Source: Heloderma charlesbogerti (Eukaryota > Chordata > Lepidosauria > Squamata > Helodermatidae). Taken from it: DNA of 64,000 bases. The stretch's first letter is position 1, and each line of letters begins with the position of its first letter. Of this stretch, positions 60,001-63,930 are shown in pieces. The notes under the pieces were generated by a model. That model worked only from the letters and a program-made list of their open reading frames with translations. It had not been told where the DNA came from and made no database searches. Both the position numbers and the translations under genes were made by a program. The stretch is from assembly GCA_026122225.1 (NCBI GenBank), contig JANEZZ010001470.1, positions 744,001-808,000 on the forward strand. Reading direction: 5' to 3'.

Positions 60001-62951
60001 TCCAGATAGGATTTCCAAAGCAGCTGTTCCCACATGAATTCTATCAACCCTTGTTCAACAGACCTAGCTTTTCAGTCCTCTTCAACGACTCTTCTCCAAA
60101 TCATTCCCAATACAGGTGATAGCACAGTAACTAAACCTAAACTACTCCCTACATGAAAAAACCACCCATCTCTCATCTTACCTGTTTCTTGGATCTATTA
60201 CAAAACTTTTGTTCCTTGTAGTTTCTGCCCAGCTTGAAAGAACCAGCAAGACCATGGCCTTTGACTTGTTCCACTACCTTCTCTGTAATTAATTTTTCCA
60301 AAGTCCTTTTAAGAATCCGACGGTTTCTCTGTATGTCATACTTGTATATGGCATGGACGTACTTAAAAATTGCTATTATAGATGCTCCCTTCTTTACATT
60401 CATTTCTTTTATAGCTGCTAAAAGCATCACTCGCAAGCCTGTATGAAGGAATGAACAGCTTCAATTAAAAAAAAGTTGCAAAATACTTAAGATTTCACTG
60501 TGACACTTATGCACCACTGGCTTTTCTTTGTAAGTGATATTTTATTAAGTTCCATTTATAAATCAATTCTACAAAACAATTTAAACTAGTAACATAAGAG
60601 AATGGTAGTAACCTATTGCAATATCTCAAATTATTCAGAAATATGCTTAATCATAATCTTTAATTACCAGATCTGTATGCAACTAATTTAGGACCTGATG
60701 TGAAAAGCATCTATCATATACTAGCAAACAGACCCAGCAAACAGACGCAGCTTTGCATGGGTTGGGAAGATCCCTTAGTTTGATACAACAAAGCCTTACT
60801 CACACCTACCAGAGTTGGCGACATCATGCTTGCCCCATCTGAGTGAAGCCATGCCCACTGGCACACCTAGGAAAGGCCTGTGCTATGGTGCACCCCAATA
60901 GCCCCCTTGAGGGAAGAGTCTGTGCATTCCATTTCCGTGGGTGGGGGCTTCCCCACAGCAGGGGCAATATGTGACGAATATATTGATAACTATGCAGTCT
61001 GAATTGTACAGAAAAAAGTCCTGCAATTTCCAGCATTCCCCAGCCAGCAGCAGAAAAGAAAAGAAGTTTTATAACCATCTTCAAATGGAATGACTCAAAT
61101 CAAGAAAGAAACTGAGGGAAGAGGATGAAACATGGCAGGAGGCAGAATAGAATAATGGATGGAGTTAGTGTCTGTTGGGAAAGTCAGTTAGTGAGTAGGA
61201 GCTGAGGCAGTTGTTTGGATAGGAGAGAGAGAATTAGTTGAGTCAGAAGTGGGAGCTGACAGGGATAACAGTTAGTGAGATCAAAAGAGTTAGGCTAGGC
61301 TATTAGAACCATTAGTTATTATTTGTTATCACATGACTACTTGCTCTGGATGTAGTTTCATACAGCAAAGGCTTCAAAATTATGCAGCTGCCAGAGCTGG
61401 ACACATTATGCCTACTCTGGCCCCTAGGCACAATCCCTGCCATGATGACCCCCATAGCCTCTTGAGGGAGGGGTCTGTCCACTTCATTCCGTGGGGGAGG
61501 AGGATCTGCCCAGCAGAAGAGGGGAGGGGGCAGCCGTATAACTCTTTTCCTCAGGCTACTTCCTCCTGGCTTCAAACTGTCTGAACTGCAGAACTATGTC
61601 CTGGCTAAGAAAGTCTGCCATGTACTGCCTGAATATGGTACTGCAGGCTTCAACCTCACAGACACATTTAAATTAATTATAAGTAATGCATTTTAAGAAA
61701 CAAATAATCCTGAGGAATAGACCTGTAAAGTCCCCTTAGTCTGGATGGCAAGTTTCAGGTGTTCAGCTTTCACAGTCTTGGAGCTTCAGCTGTCTAGGTT
61801 TCATGGTCTTGGATGACATAAAAAGGTACATTGAAGCAGTACCTCTTTAAAAATTTGGATTGGCCACCATTTTGTTTCAAGATGACGGACAAAATTTTCA
61901 GTATGCCCAAAACTATCCCAGATAGAGGTACAACAAATCCTGAAAATTTCAGAACAATCAGATGTATGTTTTTTGAGTCCACTGTGGAAATACAGGCAAA
62001 CACTTCTTTTTATAGATACAGAAGATTAAAAGCTATAGATTAATAAACAGAGGTAAAGTTTTGAGACTTAGTAGAAAATGCTTTATTAGTTTTTGTGTAA
62101 GCTAGAAATGGCTTCGATGTTAGAAGGAAGTTTTCAGGGTGAGAATAGCTTTCTCCCTACCCACCCCCTTTGATCAGATGTGAGGGCTCAATACCTTTTC
62201 AGACGATATACCCAACATAGATCCTTAATGGCTGACACATTTGAATGCATTTTCTCCCCCATATGGGAAACATACTGGTATCTGTGCATCAGAGTAAAAT
62301 GTATTATGTACACTGCTAACAAGTGGCATCTACCTAACTGTGATATGAAATGCAGAAGTCCTAAACAAGCTTCGAATTACACAGGTTTGTCAGTTATTTT
62401 ATATCAATTTGTGCAATTCTTTACTCCATGTGCAACTGTAAATGTATCTTTCATAAGCAAATATGTGGTGACTGAATTGGTTCTAAGAGTACAGAGGTCA
62501 GTAGGAAACAGAAGCAGAGAATATGCAAGTATAGTACAGTATTGTGGTATGGCAAATAAATATTGGCCCAGTCCAAAGCACTATGCAGTAAGGTCTTTAA
62601 ACATTCTGTTCTCAAGAGCAGCTTCCAACACTTCTTGCCTATAGATTCTAGTTAGGGTCACATAGTGGGTGATGTATTTAGGGTACATTTACCAGTGAAG
62701 ACTGGGATTTAAGACACTGACATCAACAATATATTTTTTTTAAAGGAGGAGGCTTCAGACTTCCTGTACTAACTCTTTTTTGTCAGCACAGCAAAGTTTT
62801 CTTATCATTACTTCTGATAAACTATACCTGTTGAAAAATACTTACTGGGATACTGCACTTTTTCCTTCAATTTATGTTCCATTTTCTTTATGTTTTTCTT
62901 TTTGCTTCCTTCAGCAGGTTGTGGTGGAACAAAGAAGTTAACCAAAAAACC
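11083..62951 (-). CDS. SHPRH: SHPRH, E3 ubiquitin ligase / SNF2-family ATPase (24 exons, 5'-partial)
   Basis: SHPRH is a nuclear vertebrate relative of yeast Rad5 that polyubiquitinates PCNA in DNA-damage tolerance and also binds chromatin. Exons are (high to low) 62846-62951, 60182-60438, 58744-59427, 57647-57898, 54735-54813, 50942-51105, 50597-50853, 45325-45446, 40521-40609, 37394-37486, 35605-35712, 27026-27168, 26022-26195, 25666-25728, 25036-25261, 22830-22973, 22216-22317, 20629-20700, 19085-19273, 16756-16848, 16429-16515, 14833-15011, 12812-12892, 11083-11179. Their sum is 3,861 nt = 1,286 codons plus stop, with AG/GT borders and matching phases throughout. Domain order: H15 (about 36-121), PHD (264-309), DEAQ box (422-425), helical insert, RING (1035-1081), helicase C lobe (about 1109-1254). 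The SNF2 N-lobe is split by the H15 and PHD modules, as known for this protein. The start codon and Walker A exon lie outside the window. Exon joins are inferred from family conservation and splice signals, not from transcripts. Confidence 0.96.
11233..11495. mobile_element. Harbinger-like foldback element, copy 2
   Basis: Inverted ends gggtagtatccaacgctg and cagcattggatattgccc. Inner arms are aggacccagtgccagc and gctggcactgggtccc. It shares the ggaagctagcatttcctag block and the central ggggacaggtca with copy 1. It lies 53 bp upstream (intronic side) of the last SHPRH acceptor. Confidence 0.7.
12630..12711. mobile_element. Remnant of CAATCCTAT-type MITE
   Basis: tgcatgtcttctcagatct, then actgaattaaatgggactt, then tttataggattgcagcc match one arm of the palindromic element at 51737-51818. 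A second worn copy sits at about 12938-13045. Confidence 0.45.
12812..12892 (-). CDS. SHPRH: SHPRH exon w23 (after motif VI)
   Basis: An 81-nt exon, residues 1228-1254 plus two nt: [20 protein letters not shown] then [19 protein letters not shown] is the canonical post-motif-VI helix of SNF2 enzymes. Acceptor attcag, donor gtaagt. Confidence 0.95.
13300..13745. mobile_element. Foldback element with nested LINE tail
   Basis: Repeated acccatgg and ggttaa motifs in opposite orientations give a large imperfect hairpin, with cacgacagcccacggt near one end and aaaccgtggtgtg near the other. At 13510-13577 it is interrupted by gcttcggctattgggcgg, tatagaaatg and an (AAT)n run, typical of an L2-like LINE 3' end. 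Confidence 0.5.
13553..13577. repeat. (AAT)n microsatellite
   Basis: Eight or so AAT units forming the tail of the nested LINE fragment. Confidence 0.85.
13824..14353 (+). mobile_element. Solo LTR with 5-bp target-site duplication
   Basis: A 530-bp LTR starting TGTCAGGG and ending CCCTTGACA, flanked by ATAAC on both sides (13819-13823 and 14354-14358). AATAAA at 14267-14272 fits the poly(A) signal. The 5-bp duplication and TGTCA ends suggest a Ty3/gypsy or ERV-type element whose body was lost by LTR recombination. It lies in the SHPRH intron between exons w22 and w23, antisense to the gene. Confidence 0.85.
13831..14139 (+). other. Open reading frame inside the solo LTR
   Basis: A 102-codon frame with an acidic, serine-rich first half ([13 protein letters not shown]) and an arginine-rich second half ([12 protein letters not shown]). 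It has no ATG (it begins GTG) and is open back through the LTR's first base to a stop just outside (13813-13815). That suits the tail of an element-encoded frame running into the 3' LTR. No known domain seen. Confidence 0.45.
14833..15011 (-). CDS. SHPRH: SHPRH exon w22 (helicase motifs V and VI)
   Basis: A 179-nt exon, residues 1169-1227 plus two nt. [17 protein letters not shown] is motif [16 protein letters not shown] holds the motif VI arginine fingers. Acceptor tttcag, directly preceded by a TATC repeat; donor gtaagt. Confidence 0.97.
15021..15059. repeat. (GATA)n microsatellite at SHPRH acceptor
   Basis: Nine or more GATA units ending about 10 bases before the acceptor of exon w22. On the gene strand it reads (TATC)n followed by taatctttcag. 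Confidence 0.95.
15890..16200 (-). mobile_element. SINE or LINE-tail repeat (ACATAAGAA family)
   Basis: Begins caagaacataagaacagcc, then tgccaaaggtccatctagt, aaccagatgcccatggg and gccattcaagttggtggcc. It is the reverse complement of a 3' end, ttcttatgttctt, seen forward at 41280-41587. Another copy is at 63452-63930. Confidence 0.65.
16429..16515 (-). CDS. SHPRH: SHPRH exon w21 (helicase C lobe)
   Basis: An 87-nt phase-0 exon, residues 1140-1168: [20 protein letters not shown] then QINGINKFQ. Acceptor tgtag, donor gtctgt. Confidence 0.94.
16756..16848 (-). CDS. SHPRH: SHPRH exon w20 (start of helicase C lobe)
   Basis: A 93-nt phase-0 exon, residues 1109-1139: [20 protein letters not shown] then [19 protein letters not shown] is the start of the HELICc domain and KSLVFST is motif IV. 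Acceptor caaag, donor gtattt. Confidence 0.94.
17557..17761. mobile_element. Harbinger-like foldback element, copy 3
   Basis: Inverted ends gggcagtatccaactgtg and cactggattctgccc, flanked by AAT on both sides. Inner arms are tctgctagtgcaaatgac and ctgctagtgccactga. Shorter than the other copies (205 bp). Confidence 0.65.
17765..17852 (+). mobile_element. LINE 3'-tail fragment
   Basis: tgtaaactgctttgagata and gaaagcagtatataaatc match the 3' end of sauropsid L2-like LINEs. Confidence 0.5.
17894..18595 (-). mobile_element. Solo LTR (702 bp)
   Basis: On the minus strand it starts TGTCAAGAATGGG and ends CAATCCTTCACA. It is flanked by ATAAG (17889-17893) and ATAAA (18596-18600), a one-mismatch 5-bp duplication. 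A minus-strand AATAAA near 18,330 may be the poly(A) signal. Orientation is less certain than the borders. It sits in the intron between exons w19 and w20. Confidence 0.65.
19085..19273 (-). CDS. SHPRH: SHPRH exon w19 (RING finger, main part)
   Basis: A 189-nt phase-0 exon, residues 1046-1108. CGHCFCNEC (1051-1059) and CAIC (1078-1081) complete a C3HC4 RING that recruits the E2 enzyme for PCNA ubiquitination. It ends [18 protein letters not shown]. Acceptor tgtag, donor gtaaac. Confidence 0.97.
19274..20628. other. Intron w18-w19, nothing recognised
   Basis: AT-rich intronic DNA with no repeat I can name. Confidence 0.5.
20629..20700 (-). CDS. SHPRH: SHPRH exon w18 (first zinc pair of RING)
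   Basis: A 72-nt phase-0 exon, residues 1022-1045: [20 protein letters not shown] then LGKQ. CPIC (1035-1038) supplies the first two zinc ligands of the RING. I chose the acceptor catag over the nearer ctcag because it retains the conserved SQDK start. Donor gtaaaa. Confidence 0.93.
20821..20854. repeat. (TG)n / (CA)n microsatellite
   Basis: TG dinucleotides interrupted by ggggg. On the gene strand this is a CA repeat 120-153 nt upstream of the exon w18 acceptor. Confidence 0.9.
22216..22317 (-). CDS. SHPRH: SHPRH exon w17 (coiled-coil before RING)
   Basis: A 102-nt phase-0 exon, residues 988-1021: [20 protein letters not shown] then [14 protein letters not shown]. It is a helix or short coiled coil leading into the RING. 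Acceptor ttgcag, donor gtaagt. Confidence 0.95.
22555..22680 (+). mobile_element. LINE 3'-tail fragment
   Basis: gagtttttattacaaacca, ccttgggaaaccattaagg and a gataaataagtaaataaat tail fit an old L2/CR1-like LINE 3' end. Confidence 0.45.
22830..22973 (-). CDS. SHPRH: SHPRH exon w16 (helical insert)
   Basis: A 144-nt phase-0 exon, residues 940-987: [46 protein letters not shown]. Acceptor cttcag, donor gtgaca. Confidence 0.95.
22974..25035. other. Intron w15-w16
   Basis: Mostly unrecognised. It contains a GT microsatellite at 24573-24592 and a LINE-tail-like stretch at about 24760-24925 ending tggtttacaaataaatag. The 134-codon minus frame at 23445-23849 shows no known domain. Confidence 0.5.
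25036..25261 (-). CDS. SHPRH: SHPRH exon w15 (helical insert)
   Basis: A 226-nt exon, residues 864-939. It contains [20 protein letters not shown], then [20 protein letters not shown], ending FEAWKKEYK. Reading past the donor gives no SHPRH-like sequence, which fixes the donor at gtacag. The acceptor is ttgaag. Confidence 0.94.
25666..25728 (-). CDS. SHPRH: SHPRH exon w14 (63-nt microexon-like exon)
   Basis: A 63-nt exon, residues 843-863: [20 protein letters not shown]. The [10 protein letters not shown] block is conserved in SHPRH and in plant and fungal relatives. Acceptor ttccag, donor gtaagt. Its length is a multiple of three, so skipping would keep the frame. Confidence 0.94.
26022..26195 (-). 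CDS. SHPRH: SHPRH exon w13 (helical insert)
   Basis: A 174-nt exon, residues 785-842 plus two nt. [18 protein letters not shown] is among the best-conserved stretches of the insert; it ends [14 protein letters not shown]. Acceptor gttaag, donor gtaggt. Confidence 0.95.
27026..27168 (-). CDS. SHPRH: SHPRH exon w12 (helical insert)
   Basis: A 143-nt exon, residues 738-784 plus two nt. [29 protein letters not shown] and KLSMADK match the conserved SHPRH core. Acceptor cctag, donor gtaaga. Confidence 0.94.
27845..28055 (+). mobile_element. tRNA-derived MIR-like SINE
   Basis: ggcataggttcagatccct resembles a B box; agctaactgagtgaccttg, ggccagtcatgctctctta and a tataaatatgataaaga tail follow. It matches, in the opposite orientation, the element at 34790-35045. 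Confidence 0.65.
28105..28527. mobile_element. CpG-rich foldback element
   Basis: Outer ends gggcacaatcctatgc and catataggattgctgcc are inverted repeats of the CAATCCTAT type. Near the left is a perfect hairpin, agtcgccagcctccgaa / ctcggaggctgacgact. The interior is unusually GC-rich for this window. It looks like a CpG island but sits deep inside an intron and has transposon ends. Confidence 0.55.
28707..31133 (+). mobile_element. Bov-B (RTE-clade) LINE, 5'-truncated
   Basis: Encodes the end of the AP-endonuclease domain and most of the reverse transcriptase. Landmarks: [35 protein letters not shown] (RT motif with YAKAFD), [16 protein letters not shown] (catalytic YADD), and the tail gacttaacgactgaacaac with a CAA repeat. 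Broken by frameshifts near 29,760 and 30,500 and in-frame stops at about 30,224, 30,494 and 30,793. The 5' end is truncated inside the endonuclease. It is a decayed insertion in the SHPRH intron between w11 and w12, antisense to the gene. Confidence 0.93.
29028..30795 (+). pseudogene. Degraded Bov-B reverse transcriptase ORF
   Basis: Pieces 29028-29786, 29744-30226, 30239-30496 and 30523-30795 are successive parts of one RTE polyprotein in shifting frames. They hold the connector after the endonuclease, RT palm motifs (YAKAFD, YADD) and the start of the C-terminal cysteine/tryptophan-rich region. No intact protein can be made. Confidence 0.9.
31918..32672 (-). mobile_element. Non-autonomous hAT element, copy 1
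   Basis: Ends CAGGGGTCCCCAATGTG and TTGGGGACCCCTG are inverted repeats; flanking gattagaa and gattaagt look like a worn 8-bp duplication. In reverse orientation it matches 46322-47066 over most of its length. The shared interior reads as a LINE-like frame (minus strand, around 32406-32654). Inserted into the L2-like LINE just described. Confidence 0.8.
34352..34487. mobile_element. Palindromic MITE (CATCTGGAGGG family)
   Basis: Arms caccctccagatgttttgg and ccaaaacatctggagggtg are near-perfect inverted repeats around a ccagcatggtcaatgg centre. One of four family members in the window. Confidence 0.8.
34790..35045 (-). mobile_element. tRNA-derived MIR-like SINE
   Basis: On the minus strand: ggtgtagtggttagagtgt (A-box-like) and gggttcaagtctccact (B-box-like), then ctaactgggtgactttggg and caacctaacctacctcac. 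A pol III-derived SINE, not a tRNA gene: it lacks a cloverleaf and is about 250 bp long. Confidence 0.75.
35605..35712 (-). CDS. SHPRH: SHPRH exon w11 (helical insert)
   Basis: A 108-nt phase-0 exon, residues 702-737: [20 protein letters not shown], then a glutamine-rich helix ending TIHELQRK. Acceptor atacag, donor gtagga. The following intron is the longest complete one in the window (8.4 kb) and is filled with transposons. Confidence 0.93.
35713..37393. other. Intron w10-w11, nothing firmly recognised
   Basis: Contains a C-rich and CA-rich low-complexity tract at 35908-35948 and unassigned sequence at 36,600-37,020 that may be an old LTR but lacks clear ends. Confidence 0.4.
37394..37486 (-). 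CDS. SHPRH: SHPRH exon w10 (helical insert)
   Basis: A 93-nt phase-0 exon, residues 671-701: [20 protein letters not shown] then [11 protein letters not shown]. Acceptor aaacag, donor gtgatt. A Bov-B LINE lies about 300 bp past its acceptor, inside the intron. Confidence 0.94.
37786..39346 (-). mobile_element. Bov-B LINE, internally deleted, with 13-bp TSD
   Basis: Flanked by ggaagtaacagtt at 37773-37785 and 39347-39359. On the minus strand it begins with a Bov-B 5' non-coding part (catggatcactgccttgtt, ccgtgcagggccaccc). It then jumps near 39,165-39,180 straight into the RT region at aacactcaacagtggcc, so the endonuclease is missing. The RT follows with YAKAFD and YADD, and the end is acgactgaacaaac-like. 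RTE elements move by target-primed reverse transcription, which leaves such duplications. Confidence 0.92.
37789..38907 (-). pseudogene. Bov-B reverse transcriptase, one frame with a single TGA
   Basis: A 264-codon frame (38113-38907) holds [30 protein letters not shown] and [16 protein letters not shown], ending in the W-rich [14 protein letters not shown]. It stops at TGA 38113-38115, and the same frame continues open to 37789 with the C-terminal domain. Further upstream RT sequence lies in another frame (38983-39207). Much better preserved than the other copy. Confidence 0.9.
40521..40609 (-). CDS. SHPRH: SHPRH exon w9 (helical insert)
   Basis: An 89-nt exon for residues 641-670: [20 protein letters not shown] then EKLKTDSLQ, a TPR-like helical pair. 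Acceptor tttcag, donor gtatgt; it ends in phase 0. Confidence 0.92.
40710..40944. mobile_element. hAT-like MITE
   Basis: Left end CAGGGCTGGCCCAAGG, right end with ttgaggcagttgcccccct and gactagcccca. Flanked by ttccttag and tttcttag (7 of 8 bases), consistent with a hAT 8-bp duplication. Lies about 100 bp upstream of the exon w9 acceptor. Confidence 0.6.
41280..41587 (+). mobile_element. SINE or LINE-tail repeat (ACATAAGAA family), forward copy
   Basis: Ends gaatgctggactagatgga, cttggtctgatccagcatg and ctcttcttatgttctta. It is the reverse complement of the elements at 15890 and 63452. Confidence 0.6.
41855..42303. mobile_element. Foldback element
   Basis: Outer arms carry tttcctgctatgtgaa and ttcacatagcaggaaa. 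Inner arms are ggtttgttttaactctat and agagttaaaacaaacccc, with tctgggaactg and attcccaga. About 450 bp, non-coding. Confidence 0.65.
42881..42933 (-). mobile_element. CR1 LINE 3'-end fragment
   Basis: atcatagaatcatagaat followed by agggttggaagaggcct is the reverse of the CR1 3' end with its ATTCTATGAT repeats. Confidence 0.75.
42934..43962. other. Intron w8-w9, unassigned part
   Basis: AT-rich sequence without a repeat or gene I can name. Confidence 0.5.
43963..44245. mobile_element. Harbinger-like foldback element, copy 4 (worn)
   Basis: Starts gggcggaatccaatcc and shares gaggaagccctgaaataagc and aattgggacaggtcagcgga with the copies at 5407 and 11233. The right terminus is eroded. Confidence 0.5.
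44873..45088. mobile_element. GC-rich hAT-type fragment
   Basis: Ends in ggtgcacagccctac, like the gtgcacatccctA terminus of the hAT family represented at 53202-53940. Interior is GC-rich with CpGs. The left end is not identifiable. Confidence 0.4.
45222..45254. repeat. Alternating purine-pyrimidine tract
   Basis: gtgcgcgtgcgcgtgctcg followed by (CA)n. GC/GT alternation of this kind can adopt Z-DNA. It is 71-103 nt downstream of the exon w8 donor. Confidence 0.75.
45325..45446 (-). CDS. SHPRH: SHPRH exon w8 (helical insert)
   Basis: A 122-nt exon for residues 600-640, with [32 protein letters not shown]. This is the start of the long helical region between the two ATPase lobes. Acceptor ttccag, donor gtaaaa. 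Seventy-five bases past the donor is an alternating purine-pyrimidine run. Confidence 0.93.
45690..47287 (+). mobile_element. Putative LTR fragment interrupted by a hAT element
   Basis: After removing the hAT insert, the sequence has an AATAAA near 47,182 and then tctaacagaattggtggaa, atcagaaacggg. That looks like an LTR end (aca) followed by a TGGTGG-type primer-binding region. The left border is not defined. Confidence 0.35.
46322..47066 (+). mobile_element. Non-autonomous hAT element, copy 2, perfect 8-bp TSD
   Basis: Ends CAGGGGTCCTCAACC and GGGGGGCCCTG, flanked by CCTTAGAG on both sides (46314-46321 and 47067-47074). The 745-bp body matches the reverse of 31918-32672. A 114-codon frame at 46379-46723 shows a W-C-P spaced motif ([16 protein letters not shown]) resembling the C-terminal end of LINE ORF2 proteins. 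No transposase is visible, so it was mobilised by another element. Confidence 0.88.
47826..47972. mobile_element. Palindromic MITE (CATCTGGAGGG family)
   Basis: Arms cctggtgccttccagatgt and acctagagggcaccaggtt enclose ccagcatggctaatggcca. Hairpin-forming, non-coding. Confidence 0.75.
47973..49892. other. Intron w7-w8, unassigned part
   Basis: No exon or nameable repeat seen. Two short stretches, ccaatttcaagatacaagg and (reverse) ttgtatcttgaaattgg, at 49435 and 49725 make a 300-bp-wide inverted repeat, probably another foldback element (about 49,420-49,860). Confidence 0.45.
49893..50028. mobile_element. Palindromic MITE (CATCTGGAGGG family)
   Basis: Arms ctttcccaatccaataccc, tccagatgtgttggac and gccaatacatctggaagg, ttgggaaaggc. 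Fourth member of the family. Confidence 0.75.
50597..50853 (-). CDS. SHPRH: SHPRH exon w7 (motif IV region and start of insert)
   Basis: Encodes residues 515-599 (257 nt). Recognisable blocks are [34 protein letters not shown] and [18 protein letters not shown]. The [11 protein letters not shown] block is the conserved lead-in to the C-lobe in Rad5/SHPRH proteins. Acceptor tgttag, donor gttaat. Confidence 0.96.
50942..51105 (-). CDS. SHPRH: SHPRH exon w6 (end of ATPase N-lobe)
   Basis: Encodes residues 460-514, beginning [20 protein letters not shown] and ending [11 protein letters not shown]. It follows the SGTP motif and forms the protrusion region of Rad5-like SNF2 enzymes. Acceptor tcacag, donor gtaaac; it ends in phase 0. 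Confidence 0.95.
51737..51818. mobile_element. Palindromic MITE (CAATCCTAT family)
   Basis: ctgcaatcctatactcagt and agacatgtataggattgca flank ggagtaagctgcactgaat. A compact hairpin of about 82 bp. Confidence 0.7.
51819..52979. other. Intron w5-w6, unassigned part
   Basis: AT-rich, no exon or clear repeat recognised. Confidence 0.5.
52980..54625 (+). mobile_element. L2-like LINE 3' part, interrupted twice
   Basis: The left arm (52,980-53,201) corresponds to the end of the LINE reverse transcriptase region (ctggactattccagtgagc; gttcagaaactgcatctgg). The right arm (53,941-54,420) continues with caattcacagtgctggttt, taaagccctgaacagctta and gagaaggcctttttagtgg. A hAT element (53202-53940) and an ACATAAGAA-family piece (about 54,425-54,547) are inserted. 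The LINE's own tail (gttagccaccttgagcag) resumes at 54,548. Confidence 0.75.
53202..53940. mobile_element. CpG-rich hAT-type foldback element with perfect 8-bp TSD
   Basis: Termini TAGGGATG and ATCCCTA, flanked by ACTGGAGT at 53194-53201 and 53941-53948. The 739-bp body is CpG-rich and full of hairpins. tacgtaattatttacgta lies within a longer palindrome at 53474-53509; related acgtaaatattta and ataaatatttacgc repeats follow. Several caaatggcggc / gccaccatttgcg pairs are in opposite orientation. No transposase is present. Short frames across it are not genes. Confidence 0.88.
54735..54813 (-). CDS. SHPRH: SHPRH exon w5 (ATPase motif III)
   Basis: A 79-nt exon missed by ORF-length cut-offs. 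It encodes residues 434-459 plus one nt: [20 protein letters not shown] followed by VQRGLE. The SGTP is helicase motif III, coupling ATP hydrolysis to DNA movement. Acceptor attag, donor gtgaat. The phase-1 end joins cleanly to the next exon (Asp-Leu-Phe-Gly). Confidence 0.94.
55147..55283. mobile_element. Palindromic MITE (CAATCCTATGCATG family)
   Basis: acacaatcctatgcatgtt and ctaaacacacataggattg are inverted ends; arms include agatggaaaaagtcc and gaacttttttttctgtct. Same family as 728-838. Confidence 0.75.
55925..56210. mobile_element. Foldback element (GGGACTGTTCAGACAAC family)
   Basis: Ends gggactgttcagacaaca and tgtttgaacagcccc; arms carry cacactcagtggttgttgg and caaccactgagtatggg. About 286 bp. 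Confidence 0.7.
56211..57646. other. Intron w4-w5, unassigned part
   Basis: No exon or named repeat, apart from a (TA)n run at 57552-57572, 75 nt past the exon w4 donor. Frames at 56491-56814 and elsewhere show no domain. Confidence 0.5.
57647..57898 (-). CDS. SHPRH: SHPRH exon w4 (ATPase motif II, DEAQ box)
   Basis: Encodes residues 350-433 (84 codons, phase 0 at both ends). [16 protein letters not shown] is a conserved SNF2 N-lobe block. [14 protein letters not shown] carries the Walker B / motif II sequence DEAQ (residues 422-425), which binds magnesium in ATP hydrolysis. The DEAQ spelling matches SHPRH rather than the DEAH or DEGH of many SNF2 proteins. Acceptor atgcag, donor gtaaga. Confidence 0.96.
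57899..58743. other. Intron w3-w4, nothing recognised
   Basis: AT-rich, no repeat I can name. Confidence 0.5.
58744..59427 (-). CDS. SHPRH: SHPRH exon w3 (variable linker, PHD finger, ATPase motif Ia)
   Basis: Largest exon (684 nt, 228 codons, residues 122-349). Its first ~135 residues are a polar, probably disordered linker rich in E, D, K and S. From residue 264 comes a C4HC3 PHD finger ([21 protein letters not shown]) that would bind two zinc ions and, by family precedent, a histone tail. After it, [16 protein letters not shown] and SLRVL restart the SNF2 N-lobe. From memory, the human linker contains an acidic, tyrosine-rich stretch that I do not see here. Confidence 0.95.
59428..60181. 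other. Intron w2-w3, nothing recognised
   Basis: AT-rich. The 110-codon plus frame at 59705-60037 lacks any domain or splice context. Confidence 0.5.
60182..60438 (-). CDS. SHPRH: SHPRH exon w2 (H15 linker-histone-like domain)
   Basis: Encodes residues 36-121. It carries the H15 domain, a winged-helix fold like the globular domain of histones H1/H5: [15 protein letters not shown], a Y.Y..Q.NR..LKR helix, then [16 protein letters not shown] as the wing. In SHPRH this module is inserted in the ATPase N-lobe and is thought to contact nucleosomal DNA. Donor gtaag, acceptor atacag; it ends in phase 0. Confidence 0.95.
60805..61085. repeat. Unclassified repeat, copy 1
   Basis: Shares ccccaatagcccccttgagg, gaagagtctgtgcattcca and tccgtgggtggggg with 61395-61575. 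Its right side (ccagcattccccagccagc) belongs to the CAATCCTATGCATG hairpin family. Confidence 0.45.
61395..61575. repeat. Unclassified repeat, copy 2
   Basis: ccccatagcctcttgaggg, aggggtctgtccacttcat and tccgtgggggaggagg parallel copy 1 in the same orientation about 540 bp away. Confidence 0.45.
61576..62845. other. Intron w1-w2, unassigned part
   Basis: AT-rich. The 154-codon plus frame at 62180-62644 has no recognisable domain and runs antisense in an intron. Confidence 0.5.
62846..62951 (-). CDS. SHPRH: SHPRH exon w1 (ATPase N-lobe to H15 linker)
   Basis: First SHPRH exon visible. It encodes residues 1-35 (starts GFLVNFFVP, ends EKVQYP) plus one nt, matching the segment between the Walker A block and the H15 domain. 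The acceptor reads tctcag and the donor gtaag. I found no recognisable exon upstream between 62,952 and 64,000, so the ATP-binding exon must lie further 5'. Confidence 0.9.
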
Positions 62952-63451
62952 CTGAGATATAATTTTAACAATGTCAGATACATACTTAGTCATAATGCTG
63001 ACCTGCTTCACAGTCTGTATAAAAACATATATTAAAACAGGAATGCAAAGAACATCCATATACTTAAACTACTTGCCCTCCAGTTTCCCCCAAACACATA
63101 CAGACTTAGGTTGTAAGGATTGCTGTGACAATGCAACATCAAACAATAAAATTTCATTGACAATGCAGGATTAAGACTGGTGATAAAAGCGATATGCTAG
63201 CAGAAGTGAAGGACCAAGGTTTAAAGATATTTCAAGGAAAAAGATTGTTTTACAAAAATATTGAGAAACACTGACATTTTCAGTGTATAATTCTAAGACT
63301 TTGTGAACATCATGATTATTGCAACAGCAATACAAGAAACTAGCAAAGACAGACGGGAGACACATCAGGTAAGGCAAACTGAATAGTTAAGAGAATCCAC
63401 CAACTACCACATGAAACTAAATACTTTGGAAATAGAAAAGGCATGATTTCT

Positions 63452-63930
63452 TAAGAATATAAATAGAAAAGCAGCCCTACTGGATCAGACAAGGGTCCAT
63501 ATAGTCTAGTACTTTGTTTTCAACAGTGGCCAGAGACATCTTTCCAGCAATAGTCATTCCCTGCTGCTTGCACCCCAGCAGCAAGTAGATAGAGGCATCC
63601 TTTCTCTGAATGTGGAGATTTTATTTGGCTGTTGACAGACATATGATCCATGGCTGTAGATAGGCATATGCTCCCAGAAGATGTCTACTTATCCTCCTTC
63701 AAATCTTTCTTGGCTAGTGGCCATTGTTACATCTTGCAATAGTACATTTCTAACTTAATTGCATTGTGCACAGTCCTTGTCTGTCCTGAATCTACTCAGA
63801 ATGAATTTCATTGGGTAACCTCAAGTTCAAAATTTAAGAAGGAGAAAAAATACCAATCAACTTTTCCCATTCATATTATAGGCCTGTATCACATCCCCCA
63901 CCCCTGCTTTTATAAACATTTTTTTTTCTA
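63452..63930 (-). mobile_element. SINE or LINE-tail repeat (ACATAAGAA family), long copy
   Basis: Starts agcagccctactggatcag and runs through ctagtggccattgttacat, ttgtctgtcctgaatctac and tttcattgggtaacctca. This is the longest (about 480 bp) representative of the family also seen at 15890 and 41280. Confidence 0.65.

Noticed and set aside
62180..62644. 154-codon plus ORF
   Set aside because: Intronic, antisense, no domain or promoter, composition like surrounding DNA.
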